Shown here: positions 17,017 to 25,040 of the stretch, piece by piece
Position numbering within the stretch: the stretch's first letter is position 1
Layout: each line of letters opens with the position of its first letter
NCBI GenBank assembly: GCA_022822305.1
Contig: JAJEBY010000016.1
Coordinates: 1,116,001-1,180,000, forward strand
Source of the DNA: Anaerolineae bacterium
GTDB lineage: Bacteria; Chloroflexota; Anaerolineae; Aggregatilineales; Phototrophicaceae
Reading direction: 5' to 3'
Length of the DNA stretch: 64,000 bases
Notes under the pieces: generated by a model
The model's input: only the letters and a program-made list of their open reading frames with translations
Databases searched by the model: none
What the model was told of the DNA's origin: nothing
Made by a program: the position numbers and the translations under genes

Positions 17017-17478
17017 TCAAGTTTGGAGCCACGTCTCAATGTCGGCTTCAACCTGCTCGCCGTCAAGTCGACCGAACCACCTTTGCACGATCTCGCCATC
17101 CGGACCCACCAAAAGATACTGAGCCTGCCCGGTTATTCCCAACTTCTGACGCGTATCGTTGAGCGACTTGTCGTCGAAATCCAACACGACGAAAATGACC
17201 CGATCCTGGAATGTCTCTTGTAACCCGCTCACGGCGGGTATATTACCGCGACAGGTCGGTCACCACGAGGCAGTCGAATCATAGAACGTGTAGCGATTCG
17301 CCGAAGTATCGGCGACGACCGCCTCCTCCTCAGCGCTGGGCGCATCCGCCGGCGCTTCGTGAACGTCAGCCGCGGCCTCGTCCGATCCTCCCATCATGAT
17401 CGTCGAGAGGGCCGAGCAGCCACTGAGAACGAGCATCACGCTACATATGAACAAGAGCGATCTGACTATGGAATTCAT
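17017..17478 (-). CDS. Thioredoxin-like lipoprotein, candidate selenoprotein (in-frame TGA at 17260-17262)
   Basis: One continuous frame of 153 codons is interrupted by a single TGA. Upstream is a lipoprotein signal (LVLSGC, lipid at Cys21) and an Ala/Glu-rich linker. The frame then reads YDSTASW-TGA-PTCRGNIPAV and continues with VIFVVLDFDDKSLN, a conserved-looking YLLVGPDGEIV and RWFGRLDGEQVE, as in TlpA/thioredoxin folds. The TGA falls at the first Cys of the usual WCxxC, giving W-U-P-T-C with the second Cys kept. Twenty-six bases after the TGA, a six-pair stem (ACCCGC/GCGGGT) closes a CGTGA loop, matching the position and loop-G rule of bacterial SECIS elements. An AAAGGA ribosome-binding site precedes the ATG at 17478. 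A recent nonsense mutation is the main alternative. Confidence 0.75.
17223..17239 (-). promoter_or_regulatory. Candidate bacterial SECIS hairpin
   Basis: On the coding (minus) strand, ACCCGC pairs with GCGGGT around a five-base loop CGTGA. Outside it, GTA and TAC can add three more pairs across an asymmetric bulge. The loop begins 27 bases after the TGA and has G as its second base, within the general description of bacterial SECIS elements. The identification rests on position and shape, not on a scored model. Confidence 0.6.
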
Positions 17479-17651
17479 ACATCATCCTTTCTACTCAGAT
17501 TCCTGAATCTGTAGTTTCTGCCAAAATGCTAACACAAATGTTAAATCCCAATCAACAAAAAATCTGGCTGCTTTCGTGCCGGCGCCGTCAGTCTCGCTTT
17601 CACTGCTGCCGGAGTACCTTCGTTTGCGTTCACTCCGCAGCGCGAGGGGAA

Positions 17652-18665
17652 TCAATGCCGAACGACACTGCTGGCGAATGTGAGTTCGGCGCGGCGACGG
17701 CGAAAAGTCATTGGAGGCGCCGGTGATTTGTCCTGATAATGCTGCGCCAATTGCGCCAGATACTCGCGCAAGGGCGTATAGCTGATGCCCAATTCCGCCT
17801 TGCTGCGGCTGTTATCCAAGGCGCTCATCCAGCGTTCGCTGAAGGGCGAGCAATCCGGAAGAAATCCTTGCGCCTCCAACTCACTGCGTTTGACTCTGAC
17901 CAAATGGAGCTCGACATTCATGACGTCTGCCATCATCCGCAGGAAGTCCTCCAAGCCAACATGCTCATCCTGCGCGATATTGAACGCTTGTCCTTTACCC
18001 TTTCCCGATTCGATCAAGCTCATGATGGCCGCGACGACATCAAGCGCGTAAACGTGATTTAAGGCGAAGTTTGGAGTCTCCGGCGCCAATATCAGGCCAC
18101 CGTCACGCAGACGGAGATAGTAGTTGTACAGCCGGTGATATTGATCGCGCACACTGTTGACCATGGGCAGACGCAGTGATGTATACGGGAATCCAGTCCG
18201 TTCCCATTCTTGCTCAAGCCGATCTTCTACTTCCCGCTTGAGCATGCCATAGCGCCACTCTTCGTAGGCGTACGAGTTTTCCTTCGGCGCGGGAATCAAC
18301 CGGCCGGCATAGTCATCCTCGCGGAAGGGACGATGAATGCCTTCGCGCACCAAATACACCTGTCCGCTGCTGATGGCTATGTATTGTTCCGTATGATCGC
18401 GGAATATGCTGATGGCCGTTTCCGCTTCGTCGCCGCTGTACAGGACGAAATCAATGACGATGTCGAAGTATTTCGCCAGCAGCGCCCGGCGCATCTGCCG
18501 GCTGTTCGTGCGATCGACATGCAGGCGATGGATATGCGGCGGCAAATCGTCCTGCGTAACCCCGCGATTAAGCAAGGTCAAATCGTAACCACTCGCGGCC
18601 AGCTGCTGCGCCAGATAAAAGCCCATATTGCGCGTGCCGCCAATGATTAAGATTCGCTTCGCCAT
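17652..18665 (-). CDS. NAD-dependent epimerase/dehydratase family protein
   Basis: A 337-residue extended short-chain dehydrogenase. The Rossmann motif is RILIIGGTRNMGFYLAQQLA (residues 4-23), in the GGTRxxG form typical of a subgroup near chloroplast CSP41. The catalytic pair fits YGMLK, and ISSGQVYLV supplies the serine strand. The rest shows NHVYALDVVAAIMSLIE and FNIAQDEHVGLEDFLRMM, as in nucleotide-sugar or nucleic-acid-binding relatives. The substrate is unknown. It stands alone on the minus strand between the selenoprotein candidate and the esterase gene, with about 150 bases to each side. Confidence 0.8.
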   Translation of the reverse strand: MAKRILIIGGTRNMGFYLAQQLAASGYDLTLLNRGVTQDDLPPHIHRLHVDRTNSRQMRRALLAKYFDIVIDFVLYSGDEAETAISIFRDHTEQYIAISSGQVYLVREGIHRPFREDDYAGRLIPAPKENSYAYEEWRYGMLKREVEDRLEQEWERTGFPYTSLRLPMVNSVRDQYHRLYNYYLRLRDGGLILAPETPNFALNHVYALDVVAAIMSLIESGKGKGQAFNIAQDEHVGLEDFLRMMADVMNVELHLVRVKRSELEAQGFLPDCSPFSERWMSALDNSRSKAELGISYTPLREYLAQLAQHYQDKSPAPPMTFRRRRAELTFASSVVRH

Positions 18666-18814
18666 TAATCCCCCCGCGGGCTGTCGTATGCCGCAGTCAC
18701 TCTAGCGCCTTAACTTGACGCGTAACCGCTTGCCATCAAATGCTTCCGTATTCTCCTATACATTGATAACGCCAATGTTACGCCAAAGCCGCCCTCTGGC
18801 ATGTGCAGTCGCGT

Positions 18815-19762
18815 TCACGCCAATGCGCGCTTCAATGCGTCGAGATAACCGTTGAACATGCGCTGACTGACATCTGCCTCCGGCGCCACGCGCTCGCCGG
18901 CATGAAACATACCCGGATACACTTCCAGCTCCGTTGGTACGCCCGCAGCCATCAGACGCTGCGCATAATCGATATCTTCGTCGCGAAATAGATCGACCGT
19001 CCCGACGCTGACGAAGGCCGGGGGAAGTCCGCTGAGATCTTTGGCGCGCGCAGCCGCGGCGTAGGGCGACACATTCTCCGTACCGAATTCGTCGCCCAGA
19101 TACATGCGCCAAGCCTTGAGCGACACCTCCCGGTGCCAAACAATTTCGTAAACTATTTCGTGCCCGGACGGTGTCTCGTGCGTGTCGTCCAACATCGGAT
19201 AGATCAAGAGTTGAAAAGCAAGCTCAGGCCCATCGTTGTCGCGATTGTACAGCGCCAGTCCAGCCGTCAATCCGCCGCCAGCGCTGTTGCCGCCGATGGC
19301 GATACGGCTCTTGTCGATTCCCAATTCGCCGGCGTTGTCGACCATCCAATTCAGGGCCGTAAAACAATCGGAGACGCTCTGCTTATAGATCGCCTCAGGC
19401 GCCAAGCGATAATCAACCGAGACGATGGTGCAGCCAACGTGCTCCGCGAAGGCGTTGCAGGTGGCGTCATCGCGCGCCGAACCGATGATGTATCCGCCGC
19501 CGTGTATCCAAAGCAGGCCCGGCCGCGGCGCTTCATCGGGCGGCTGATAAACGACGATGGGAATATCGCCATCGGGACCAGGAATGGTGCGGTCTTCGGC
19601 CGTGACATCGCTGGGCGGAATCAAGTCCGCCATGGCCGCCGTCAACTCGTCAAACATCTGTCGCGCGGCTGGAGGATCATCGCCGATTGCCGCGTACATC
19701 TCGACAGGAAACACCTCCAGTCCGTGCACGAGCTCCGGATCAAGTTTGCTGATTAGCCCCAT
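18815..19762 (-). CDS. Alpha/beta hydrolase, hormone-sensitive-lipase family esterase
   Basis: A cytoplasmic esterase/lipase of 315 residues. The oxyanion-hole motif HGGG is at 87-90, the nucleophile elbow GGNSAGG has Ser160, and the triad is completed by Asp257 (GTVDLFRDED) and His287 (PGMFHAGE). These place it in the HSL (family IV) group that cleaves short acyl esters. The start at 19762 is chosen because GGAGGG lies 6-11 bases before that ATG; an earlier ATG at 19834 adds an unrelated basic stretch. The gene stands alone. The natural substrate is not indicated by its neighbours. Confidence 0.88.
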   Translation of the reverse strand: MGLISKLDPELVHGLEVFPVEMYAAIGDDPPAARQMFDELTAAMADLIPPSDVTAEDRTIPGPDGDIPIVVYQPPDEAPRPGLLWIHGGGYIIGSARDDATCNAFAEHVGCTIVSVDYRLAPEAIYKQSVSDCFTALNWMVDNAGELGIDKSRIAIGGNSAGGGLTAGLALYNRDNDGPELAFQLLIYPMLDDTHETPSGHEIVYEIVWHREVSLKAWRMYLGDEFGTENVSPYAAAARAKDLSGLPPAFVSVGTVDLFRDEDIDYAQRLMAAGVPTELEVYPGMFHAGERVAPEADVSQRMFNGYLDALKRALA

Positions 19763-19907
19763 TTCAATCCCTCCAGATTCAGTTGTCGCACACCGCGGCC
19801 GTCGCGCGCTCATATTCATTCTACCGTAAGGCAACCACGAAATGAAACCGGCCGAGACCGTTTGCGCGGTTCCAGCCGAAATCTATCATTGGACCGACAG
19901 TTTACCC

Positions 19908-19937
19908 TTGTATTGCCGGCTTTGTGCTGGCTATAAT
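19908..19937 (+). promoter_or_regulatory. Promoter of tRNA-Lys
   Basis: TTGTAT at 19908-19913 and a perfect TATAAT at 19932-19937 are separated by 18 bases, a good match to a housekeeping sigma promoter. The expected start point near 19944 lies about 20 bases before the tRNA 5' end. Confidence 0.65.
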
Positions 19938-19964
19938 CGCGGCTCTGCGCAAGCCGTTTCACAA

Positions 19965-20038
19965 GGCCCTGTAGCTCAATTTGGCAGAGCAAGCGACTCT
20001 TAATCGTTAGGTTGAAGGTTCGAGTCCTTCCAGGGTCA
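19965..20038 (+). tRNA. tRNA-Lys (anticodon CTT)
   Basis: The acceptor arms GGCCCTG and CAGGGTC pair (one G-U). The D arm is GCTC/GAGC, the anticodon stem AGCGA/TCGTT closes a CTCTTAA loop with anticodon CTT (reads AAG), and the T arm is GAAGG-TTCGAGT-CCTTC. The discriminator is A and CCA is not encoded. Confidence 0.95.
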
Positions 20039-20234
20039 TTCGCCGCGCATATACGCAATCTCAGCAAGCGCTTGCGCTCTGCCTCAACAATCGGCCCGTC
20101 AAGCGAGCGCTCCTTCTGCTCCAGCCCGTTGCCGGCGGAAAGATTGAGACCGCCGGACCCATTTCAAGTGCTGTGCCCTCCGCAAATAAGCGTTATCATA
20201 GAGAACCAGACTTCAAACGGGAGCAACGCGAATC

Positions 20235-21338
20235 ATGAAAATTACGCGAGTCGCCGCCTATCAGGTTGACCTGCCCTTGCACGAAGGCAGCTACAAATGG
20301 TCCGGCGGCAAATCAGTTGAAGTATTCGACAGCGCCATCATTGAAGTCGAAACTGACAGCGGCATGGTCGGCTATGGCGAGGTATGCCCGCTGGGGCCAT
20401 TTTATCTGCCGGCATATGCCGATGGCGTGCGCGCGGGCATCAAAGAGCTGGCGCCTCATCTCTTGGGATGCGATCCAACACATCTCGATGTTCTCAATCG
20501 CCGAATGGACGCGGCCCTCAAGGGCCACCCTTACGTCAAATCGGGCATTGACATGGCTTGCTGGGATATCCTGGGTCAGGTGACCGGGCAGCCGGTTTGT
20601 CACCTGCTAGGCGGCCGCTATGGCGAAGACTTCGTCTTGTACCGCGCCATCTCGCAAGAATCGCCGGACGAGATGGCAGCCAAAGTAGCCGGCTACCGCG
20701 ACGACGGTTATCGCCGCTTCCAGCTCAAAGTCGGCGCCGATCCGCAACTCGATATCGAGCGCATCCGTTTGATCGCCGACCTGCTGGAACCGAGCGACAA
20801 GCTCATCGCCGATGCCAATACCGGCTGGCTCATGCACGAAGCGGCCCGCGTCGTTCGCGCCGTCGACGATATCGACGTCTATATCGAACAGCCCTGCTTG
20901 AGCTACGACGAATGCCTGTCGATTCGCCGCCGTACCTCGCATCCCTTCGTCCTGGACGAGGTAGTCGACGGTTTGGACATGCTGCTGCGCGGCCATGCCG
21001 ATCAAGCAATGGACGTCGTCAACATCAAGATCAGCAAGTTCGGCGGCTTGACCAAAGCCCGGCTGGCTCGTGATCTTTGTGTGTCCATGGGCGTGGCCAT
21101 GACGATTGAAGACAGTTGGGGCGGCGACATAACGACGGCGGCCATCGCCCATCTGGCGCACAGCACCCCGACCGAGTTTCTCTTCACCGCCACCGACTTC
21201 AACAGCTACGTCACCGTCAGCACGGCGGAAGGCGCGCCGCAGCGCGTTTACGGGCGCATGTCCGCCTCCGATTCGCCCGGATTGGGCATCGCGCCGCGCA
21301 AAGAGGTCATCGGCAATCGCGTCGTTGATGCCCATTGA
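20235..21338 (+). CDS. Enolase-superfamily (mandelate racemase/muconate cycloisomerase group) enzyme
   Basis: A 367-residue protein of the enolase superfamily. The capping domain begins [18 protein letters not shown]. The barrel shows [10 protein letters not shown] (catalytic lysine), LIADANTGW and [11 protein letters not shown] (metal Asp and Glu), FVLDEVVDG (third metal ligand), [15 protein letters not shown] (second lysine) and [14 protein letters not shown]. The two opposed lysines and the EDSWGGD segment recall the hydroxyproline-betaine epimerase/cis-3-hydroxyproline dehydratase branch, so an amino or sugar acid is the likely substrate. It heads a four-gene operon with a kinase, an enolase paralog and an SDR. 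The exact reaction is unknown. Confidence 0.85.
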   Translation: MKITRVAAYQVDLPLHEGSYKWSGGKSVEVFDSAIIEVETDSGMVGYGEVCPLGPFYLPAYADGVRAGIKELAPHLLGCDPTHLDVLNRRMDAALKGHPYVKSGIDMACWDILGQVTGQPVCHLLGGRYGEDFVLYRAISQESPDEMAAKVAGYRDDGYRRFQLKVGADPQLDIERIRLIADLLEPSDKLIADANTGWLMHEAARVVRAVDDIDVYIEQPCLSYDECLSIRRRTSHPFVLDEVVDGLDMLLRGHADQAMDVVNIKISKFGGLTKARLARDLCVSMGVAMTIEDSWGGDITTAAIAHLAHSTPTEFLFTATDFNSYVTVSTAEGAPQRVYGRMSASDSPGLGIAPRKEVIGNRVVDAH

Positions 21339-21356
21339 GCCCGCCCGCCCACGAGA

Positions 21357-22391
21357 ATGCGGCGCCCGGGCATGAATATCGAAGCGCACGCCCAATTGCG
21401 GACCTACCTCGTCGCACACGGTCATCTGGGGCCGGACGATTGCCCGGAGTTTGAAACACTCACCGGCGGCGTCTCTAATCGGACCGTATGGGTTCGCCGC
21501 GAAAATCGCGCTGACTGGGTGATCAAACAGGCGCTCGCCAAGCTGCGCGTGCAAGTAGATTGGTTCAGCGCGCCGGAACGCATCGGGCGAGAAGCGGCCG
21601 GTCTGCGCTGGCTGGGCAGGATCATTCCGGGTCATGTTCCGGAATTCGTCTTCACGGATGACTCGCATCATCTGCTGTGCATGTCCGCCGTCCCGGCGCC
21701 ACACCAGAATTGGAAGGCGATGCTGCTCAACGGTCAAACGGACCTCGACCACGCCCGACAATTTGGACGGATTCTGGCCGAGATCCACAATGCGGCGGAC
21801 GACATTCCCGAGCTCAAGACGGCATTCGCCGATCGCGCATTCTTTGAAGAACTGCGGCTGGAGCCCTATTATCAATACACGGCGTCGCAAGTCCCAGCGG
21901 CTGCGCGATTCCTTAACGAGCTGATCGCCGATACCAGGCGACGCAAGTTGGCGCTGGTGCACGGCGATTACAGTCCCAAGAATGTATTAGTGTATCGTGA
22001 CCGCGTGATCATTCTGGATTTTGAAGTCATTCACTTTGGCGATCCCGCCTTTGACCTGGGATTTTCGCTGACGCATCTGTTGAGCAAAGCCCATTTCCTG
22101 CCGCATAAACGCGCAGATTTCTTCGAAATGTCCCTGGAATACTGGCGGGAGTATGCGCGAAATCGGCCAGAAACGGCAGAGAACCGGCAAGAAAATGCCG
22201 CAATCCGGCACACACTTGCCTGCTTGTTGGCTCGAGTCGCCGGGCGCTCGCCCCTGGAATACTTCGATGACGGACATCGACGGCGGCAAGCGCGCGCGGT
22301 ATTGCAGATCATCGAGCGCAAACCCGCTACCGTGCTCGAATTGATCGACGCCTTCAAAGCGCAGTTGGAGAAAAACGATGAGCGTGATTGA
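21357..22391 (+). CDS. Aminoglycoside-phosphotransferase-fold small-molecule kinase
   Basis: The 344-residue protein has the protein-kinase-like fold of the APH/choline kinase/methylthioribose kinase family. The glycine-rich strand is LTGGVSNRTVWV, followed by the ATP lysine in DWVIKQALAKL, the catalytic loop LVHGDYSPKNVLV, and the metal-binding IILDFEVIHFGDPAFDLGF. It should phosphorylate a hydroxyl of a small metabolite in the cytoplasm. The last 14 bases overlap the enolase-like gene, so they are translationally coupled, and the product probably feeds that enzyme. The start may be the ATG at 21357 or that at 21372; neither has a clear ribosome-binding site. Resistance activity is unlikely given the operon. 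Confidence 0.8.
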   Translation: MRRPGMNIEAHAQLRTYLVAHGHLGPDDCPEFETLTGGVSNRTVWVRRENRADWVIKQALAKLRVQVDWFSAPERIGREAAGLRWLGRIIPGHVPEFVFTDDSHHLLCMSAVPAPHQNWKAMLLNGQTDLDHARQFGRILAEIHNAADDIPELKTAFADRAFFEELRLEPYYQYTASQVPAAARFLNELIADTRRRKLALVHGDYSPKNVLVYRDRVIILDFEVIHFGDPAFDLGFSLTHLLSKAHFLPHKRADFFEMSLEYWREYARNRPETAENRQENAAIRHTLACLLARVAGRSPLEYFDDGHRRRQARAVLQIIERKPATVLELIDAFKAQLEKNDERD

Positions 22392-23628
22392 ACGGCTTAC
22401 GGCGCTTGAAATCCTGGATAGTCGCGGCCGGCCCACGCTGATGACGACCTGTCGCCTGGCGTCAGGCGCGGTCGCCTCGGCCTCCGTGCCGTCGGGCGCA
22501 TCCACCGGCGCCGCCGAAGCGCTGGAATTGCGCGACAACGATAGCGGCCGACACGCCGGATTAGGCGTGCTGAGGGCAGTTGAGAATGTCTGCGAAGCAA
22601 TAGACGCGGCTGTGAAGGGCAAAGACTTCGCTGAGCAAGCGGACCTTGACAGCTTCCTGATTGACCTGAATGGCACAGCCAACAAATCGCGTCTGGGCGC
22701 AAATGCCATCTTGAGCGTTTCGCTGGCATTCTGTCGAGCGCAAGCCGCTGAACGAGGCGCGCCCCTCTACCGACATTTGGCGGAAATCGGCGGTCTGACG
22801 CCGCGCCTGCCCCAGCCAATGATCAACTTGTTCAGCGGCGGCAAACACGCCGGGGGACAGGTCGCCATCCAAGACCTGCAAATCGTCGCGCCCAAAGCCA
22901 AGACCATCCGCGAGACGTTGCAGGCGGCATCCGATGTCTATCGCGCCGCCGCCGACCGGATGCGCGCCAATCACGGTTTGCGCCTGTTGACCGCGGACGA
23001 GGGCGGGCTGGCGCCGCCTTTTGCTTCGTCGCGCGACATGTTCATCGAAGCGATGGCGGCGATTGAGGCGGCGGGCTACGAACCGGGAGACGATGTCGCG
23101 CTGACCGTCGACGTGGCGGCGTCGCACTTCTATCGCGATGGGCGCTATCACATCGACGGCGAAGCTTTGAGCAGCGCGGAGATGGTCGGATTGATCAAGC
23201 AATGGCGCGATGAATTCCCGATCGTCAGCGTGGAGGACGGCTGTGATCAGGATGATTGGCGCGGATGGCGCGAGCTCATGCGACGACTCAAACACTCGGT
23301 GATGATCCTGGGTGACGACCTGCTCTGCACCCATCCGCGGCGCATCCAACGTGCGATCAGCGAAGGCGCCGCCAATAGCCTGCTGCTCAAAGTCAATCAG
23401 ATTGGCACGTTGACCGAGGCGGCGCGCGCGCGCAAACTGGCGGCTGACGCCGGCTGGCAGGCAGTCATAAGCGCGCGCAGCGGGGAAACCGAAGACAACT
23501 GGCTGGCGGACCTGGCGACGGGCTGGGCGGGCGACTACATCAAAGTCGGCTCAATCACGCAGTCGGAGCGGCTGGCCAAATACAATCGCCTGCTCTATCT
23601 GGAGCAATACGAGGGCTTGAGCTTGTGA
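22378..23628 (+). CDS. Divergent enolase paralog with altered active site
   Basis: This 416-residue protein aligns with enolase along its whole length. Loop 1 (VPSGASTGAAEALELRDND), the Mg ligands (LTVDVAAS, SVEDGCDQDDW, LGDDLL), the acid/base glutamate (ADEGGLAP), the base lysine (LLKVNQIGTL) and the substrate lysine (YIKVGS) are all present. Two residues differ: the usual QEFM is QDLQ, so the water-side glutamate is Asp, and SHRSGETED reads SARSGETED, losing the substrate-contacting histidine. EDPF is EDGC. Together with the kinase upstream and dehydratase and SDR genes around it, this suggests a dehydratase for another phosphorylated acid rather than glycolytic enolase, although a housekeeping role cannot be excluded. 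Confidence 0.85.
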   Translation: MSVIERLTALEILDSRGRPTLMTTCRLASGAVASASVPSGASTGAAEALELRDNDSGRHAGLGVLRAVENVCEAIDAAVKGKDFAEQADLDSFLIDLNGTANKSRLGANAILSVSLAFCRAQAAERGAPLYRHLAEIGGLTPRLPQPMINLFSGGKHAGGQVAIQDLQIVAPKAKTIRETLQAASDVYRAAADRMRANHGLRLLTADEGGLAPPFASSRDMFIEAMAAIEAAGYEPGDDVALTVDVAASHFYRDGRYHIDGEALSSAEMVGLIKQWRDEFPIVSVEDGCDQDDWRGWRELMRRLKHSVMILGDDLLCTHPRRIQRAISEGAANSLLLKVNQIGTLTEAARARKLAADAGWQAVISARSGETEDNWLADLATGWAGDYIKVGSITQSERLAKYNRLLYLEQYEGLSL

Positions 23629-24386
23629 ATTATGAAGACCGCTTTCGGGATCAAGTTGCCATTGTCACCGGCGGCGCCAGCGGCATCGGTTTGGCCATCG
23701 GCCAACGAATCGCGTACGAAGGCGGAATCGTGATACTGGCGGATATCAACGCGGCTGGTCTGGCGCGGGCCGCGCGCGACGACGACTCGTCCCAAGGCAA
23801 GGTGCTAACGCGGCGTGTCGACGTAACTTCCGAGAGCGACGTCTGCGATTTGATCGACAAGGTTTTGGCCGACCATAAGCGCCTGGATATCGTGGTCAAT
23901 AGCGCCGGCATCGTCGGCCCAACATCGACGAACATCGTCGACTACCACTTGTGTTCGTTTCGCGATGTCCTGGATGTCAATCTGGTCGGTTCGTTTATCC
24001 TGATCAAACATGCTCTGAGCGCCATGCTGCGGCAAGACTATGGCAGGATCCTGCTGCTGGCGTCAATCGCCGGCAAGGAAGGCAATCCCGGGATGGCCGG
24101 CTACTCCGCGTCAAAGGCCGGCGTGATCGGCTTGGTCAAGGGCGTCGCCAAAGAATACGCCCACACCGGCGTAACCATCAACGCGCTGGCGCCAGCCTTG
24201 CTCGACACGCCGCTCACCGACCGCATCAGCGACGAGCAGTTGGCCTATATGACTCGCCGCATTCCGATGGGCCGGCTGGGAACGACAGCCGAGGCCGCGG
24301 CCTTGGCATGCTGGCTGGTCTCGGATGAGGCGTCTTTCAATACCGGCGCCGTCTTCGATCTCTCAGGCGGTCGCGCCACCTATTAG
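23625..24386 (+). CDS. Short-chain dehydrogenase/reductase (SDR)
   Basis: A classical 253-residue SDR that oxidises or reduces a hydroxyl/keto group with NAD(P). The cofactor motif is VTGGASGIGLAIG, the NSAG strand follows, and the catalytic Ser-Tyr-Lys lie in LASIAGKEG and YSASKAGV. ADINAAG after the second strand has Asp, which favours NAD. The start is a GTG at 23625 that overlaps the stop of the enolase-like gene (GTGA), so translation is coupled and the protein belongs to the same pathway. A gene-free repeat region follows. Confidence 0.9.
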   Translation: MNYEDRFRDQVAIVTGGASGIGLAIGQRIAYEGGIVILADINAAGLARAARDDDSSQGKVLTRRVDVTSESDVCDLIDKVLADHKRLDIVVNSAGIVGPTSTNIVDYHLCSFRDVLDVNLVGSFILIKHALSAMLRQDYGRILLLASIAGKEGNPGMAGYSASKAGVIGLVKGVAKEYAHTGVTINALAPALLDTPLTDRISDEQLAYMTRRIPMGRLGTTAEAAALACWLVSDEASFNTGAVFDLSGGRATY

Positions 24387-24424
24387 GCGGAAGGCCGCGT
24401 TCCGGCGGACGAGTCTACCTCGCC

Positions 24425-24461
24425 CCCCGGCCCCCTCTCCGAAGCATCAGAGAGGGGGAGC
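24425..24461 (+). repeat. GC-rich interspersed hairpin repeat, copy A
   Basis: CCCCCTCTC at 24431-24439 pairs perfectly with GAGAGGGGG at 24450-24458 around a ten-base loop that contains GAAGCATCA. The flank CCCCCGG before it is also repeated in copy B. Such CCCCGGCCCCCTCTCC repeats are common dispersed elements in many bacterial genomes. It could also act as a terminator-like hairpin after the SDR gene, but no T run follows. Confidence 0.65.
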
Positions 24462-24598
24462 AAGCGCTTCTGAAACTCGCTAATGTTGATTGATCATGAA
24501 TACTATGCATCATCAGAAATCCCAAGATGCTTCAATGCGAAAGCAGCTTCCCCGTTGATATGGGGGGGGTAGACCAAAATCGGGCGCGAAATTGCCAG

Positions 24599-24735
24599 TT
24601 ATCGGACAAGCATACAGATTTCGCGGGGAAGCGGCGGACAGAATCGGTAATTTGCCGGCGTTGCTTCTGAAGACTGACCTGGCAGATCATGGCGTGATTT
24701 GTGGACGACTCGGCCCAAAAAGGCTTGTCCGATAA
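24599..24735. mobile_element. MITE-like element with 13-bp perfect terminal inverted repeats
   Basis: TTATCGGACAAGC at 24599-24611 is the exact reverse complement of GCTTGTCCGATAA at 24723-24735. The 137-base unit has no coding capacity. A related copy begins at 24910. No clear target duplication is visible, and no transposase lies in the window, so any mobility would depend on an enzyme elsewhere. Confidence 0.65.
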
Positions 24736-24840
24736 TATACATTTACCCGCAACTGGTTTGAGTCTTCATGCAAAAGGGGAGTGGAAGCCGGCTCGCTGCA
24801 CACGAAAGTTTCAGATTTAGCGCCGATTCCGTTTAGAACA

Positions 24841-24880
24841 GCTCCCCTTCCCTGATGCTTCGGGGAAGGGGCCGGGGGAT
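24841..24880 (-). repeat. GC-rich interspersed hairpin repeat, copy B (inverted)
   Basis: CCCCTTCCC at 24844-24852 pairs with GGGAAGGGG at 24863-24871 around a ten-base loop containing TGATGCTTC, the reverse complement of the loop in copy A. The GGCCGGGGG tail mirrors the CCCCCGGCC of copy A, so the two are inverted copies about 400 bases apart. Confidence 0.65.
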
Positions 24881-24909
24881 GGGGTAGAAAAACGCGCTCA
24901 CTGTGCGAA

Positions 24910-25040
24910 TTATCGGACAAGCCCTACAATTTTCGCGGGGAAGCGGCAACCAGAATCGGCAATTTCCCGGCGTGTGCCTTAGAGGACAGACCGGGCAGAC
25001 TATGGCGTGACTTGTGGGCGACTCACAGAGTCGCCCCAAC
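24910..25040. repeat. Second, degenerate copy of the MITE-like repeat
   Basis: It starts with the same TTATCGGACAAGC and then follows the first copy closely (TTTCGCGGGGAAGCGGC, CAGAATCGG, ATGGCGTGA, TTGTGG, CGACTC) with scattered changes and small insertions. The right-hand terminal repeat is missing, so this copy is 3'-decayed or differently ended. Confidence 0.6.

Noticed and set aside
17260..17262. The in-frame TGA read as a plain stop making two separate small genes
   Set aside because: The downstream piece alone would lack a start with a ribosome-binding site and would be half a thioredoxin fold. The TGA falls exactly at the redox cysteine, and the frame is intact on both sides, so a single gene is the better reading.
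20607..21962. Minus-strand frame of 451 residues across two operon genes
   Set aside because: It is antisense to both the enolase-superfamily gene and the kinase gene, crosses their boundary, and has no recognisable domain.
21357..22391. Aminoglycoside resistance gene
   Set aside because: The fold is shared with antibiotic kinases, but the gene is embedded in and overlaps a metabolic operon, so a metabolite kinase is more likely.
24687..24920. Minus-strand frame of 77 residues in the repeat island
   Set aside because: It is read through the GC-rich hairpin repeat (giving HPPAPSPK-like residues) and the element end, shows no domain, and has no ribosome-binding site.
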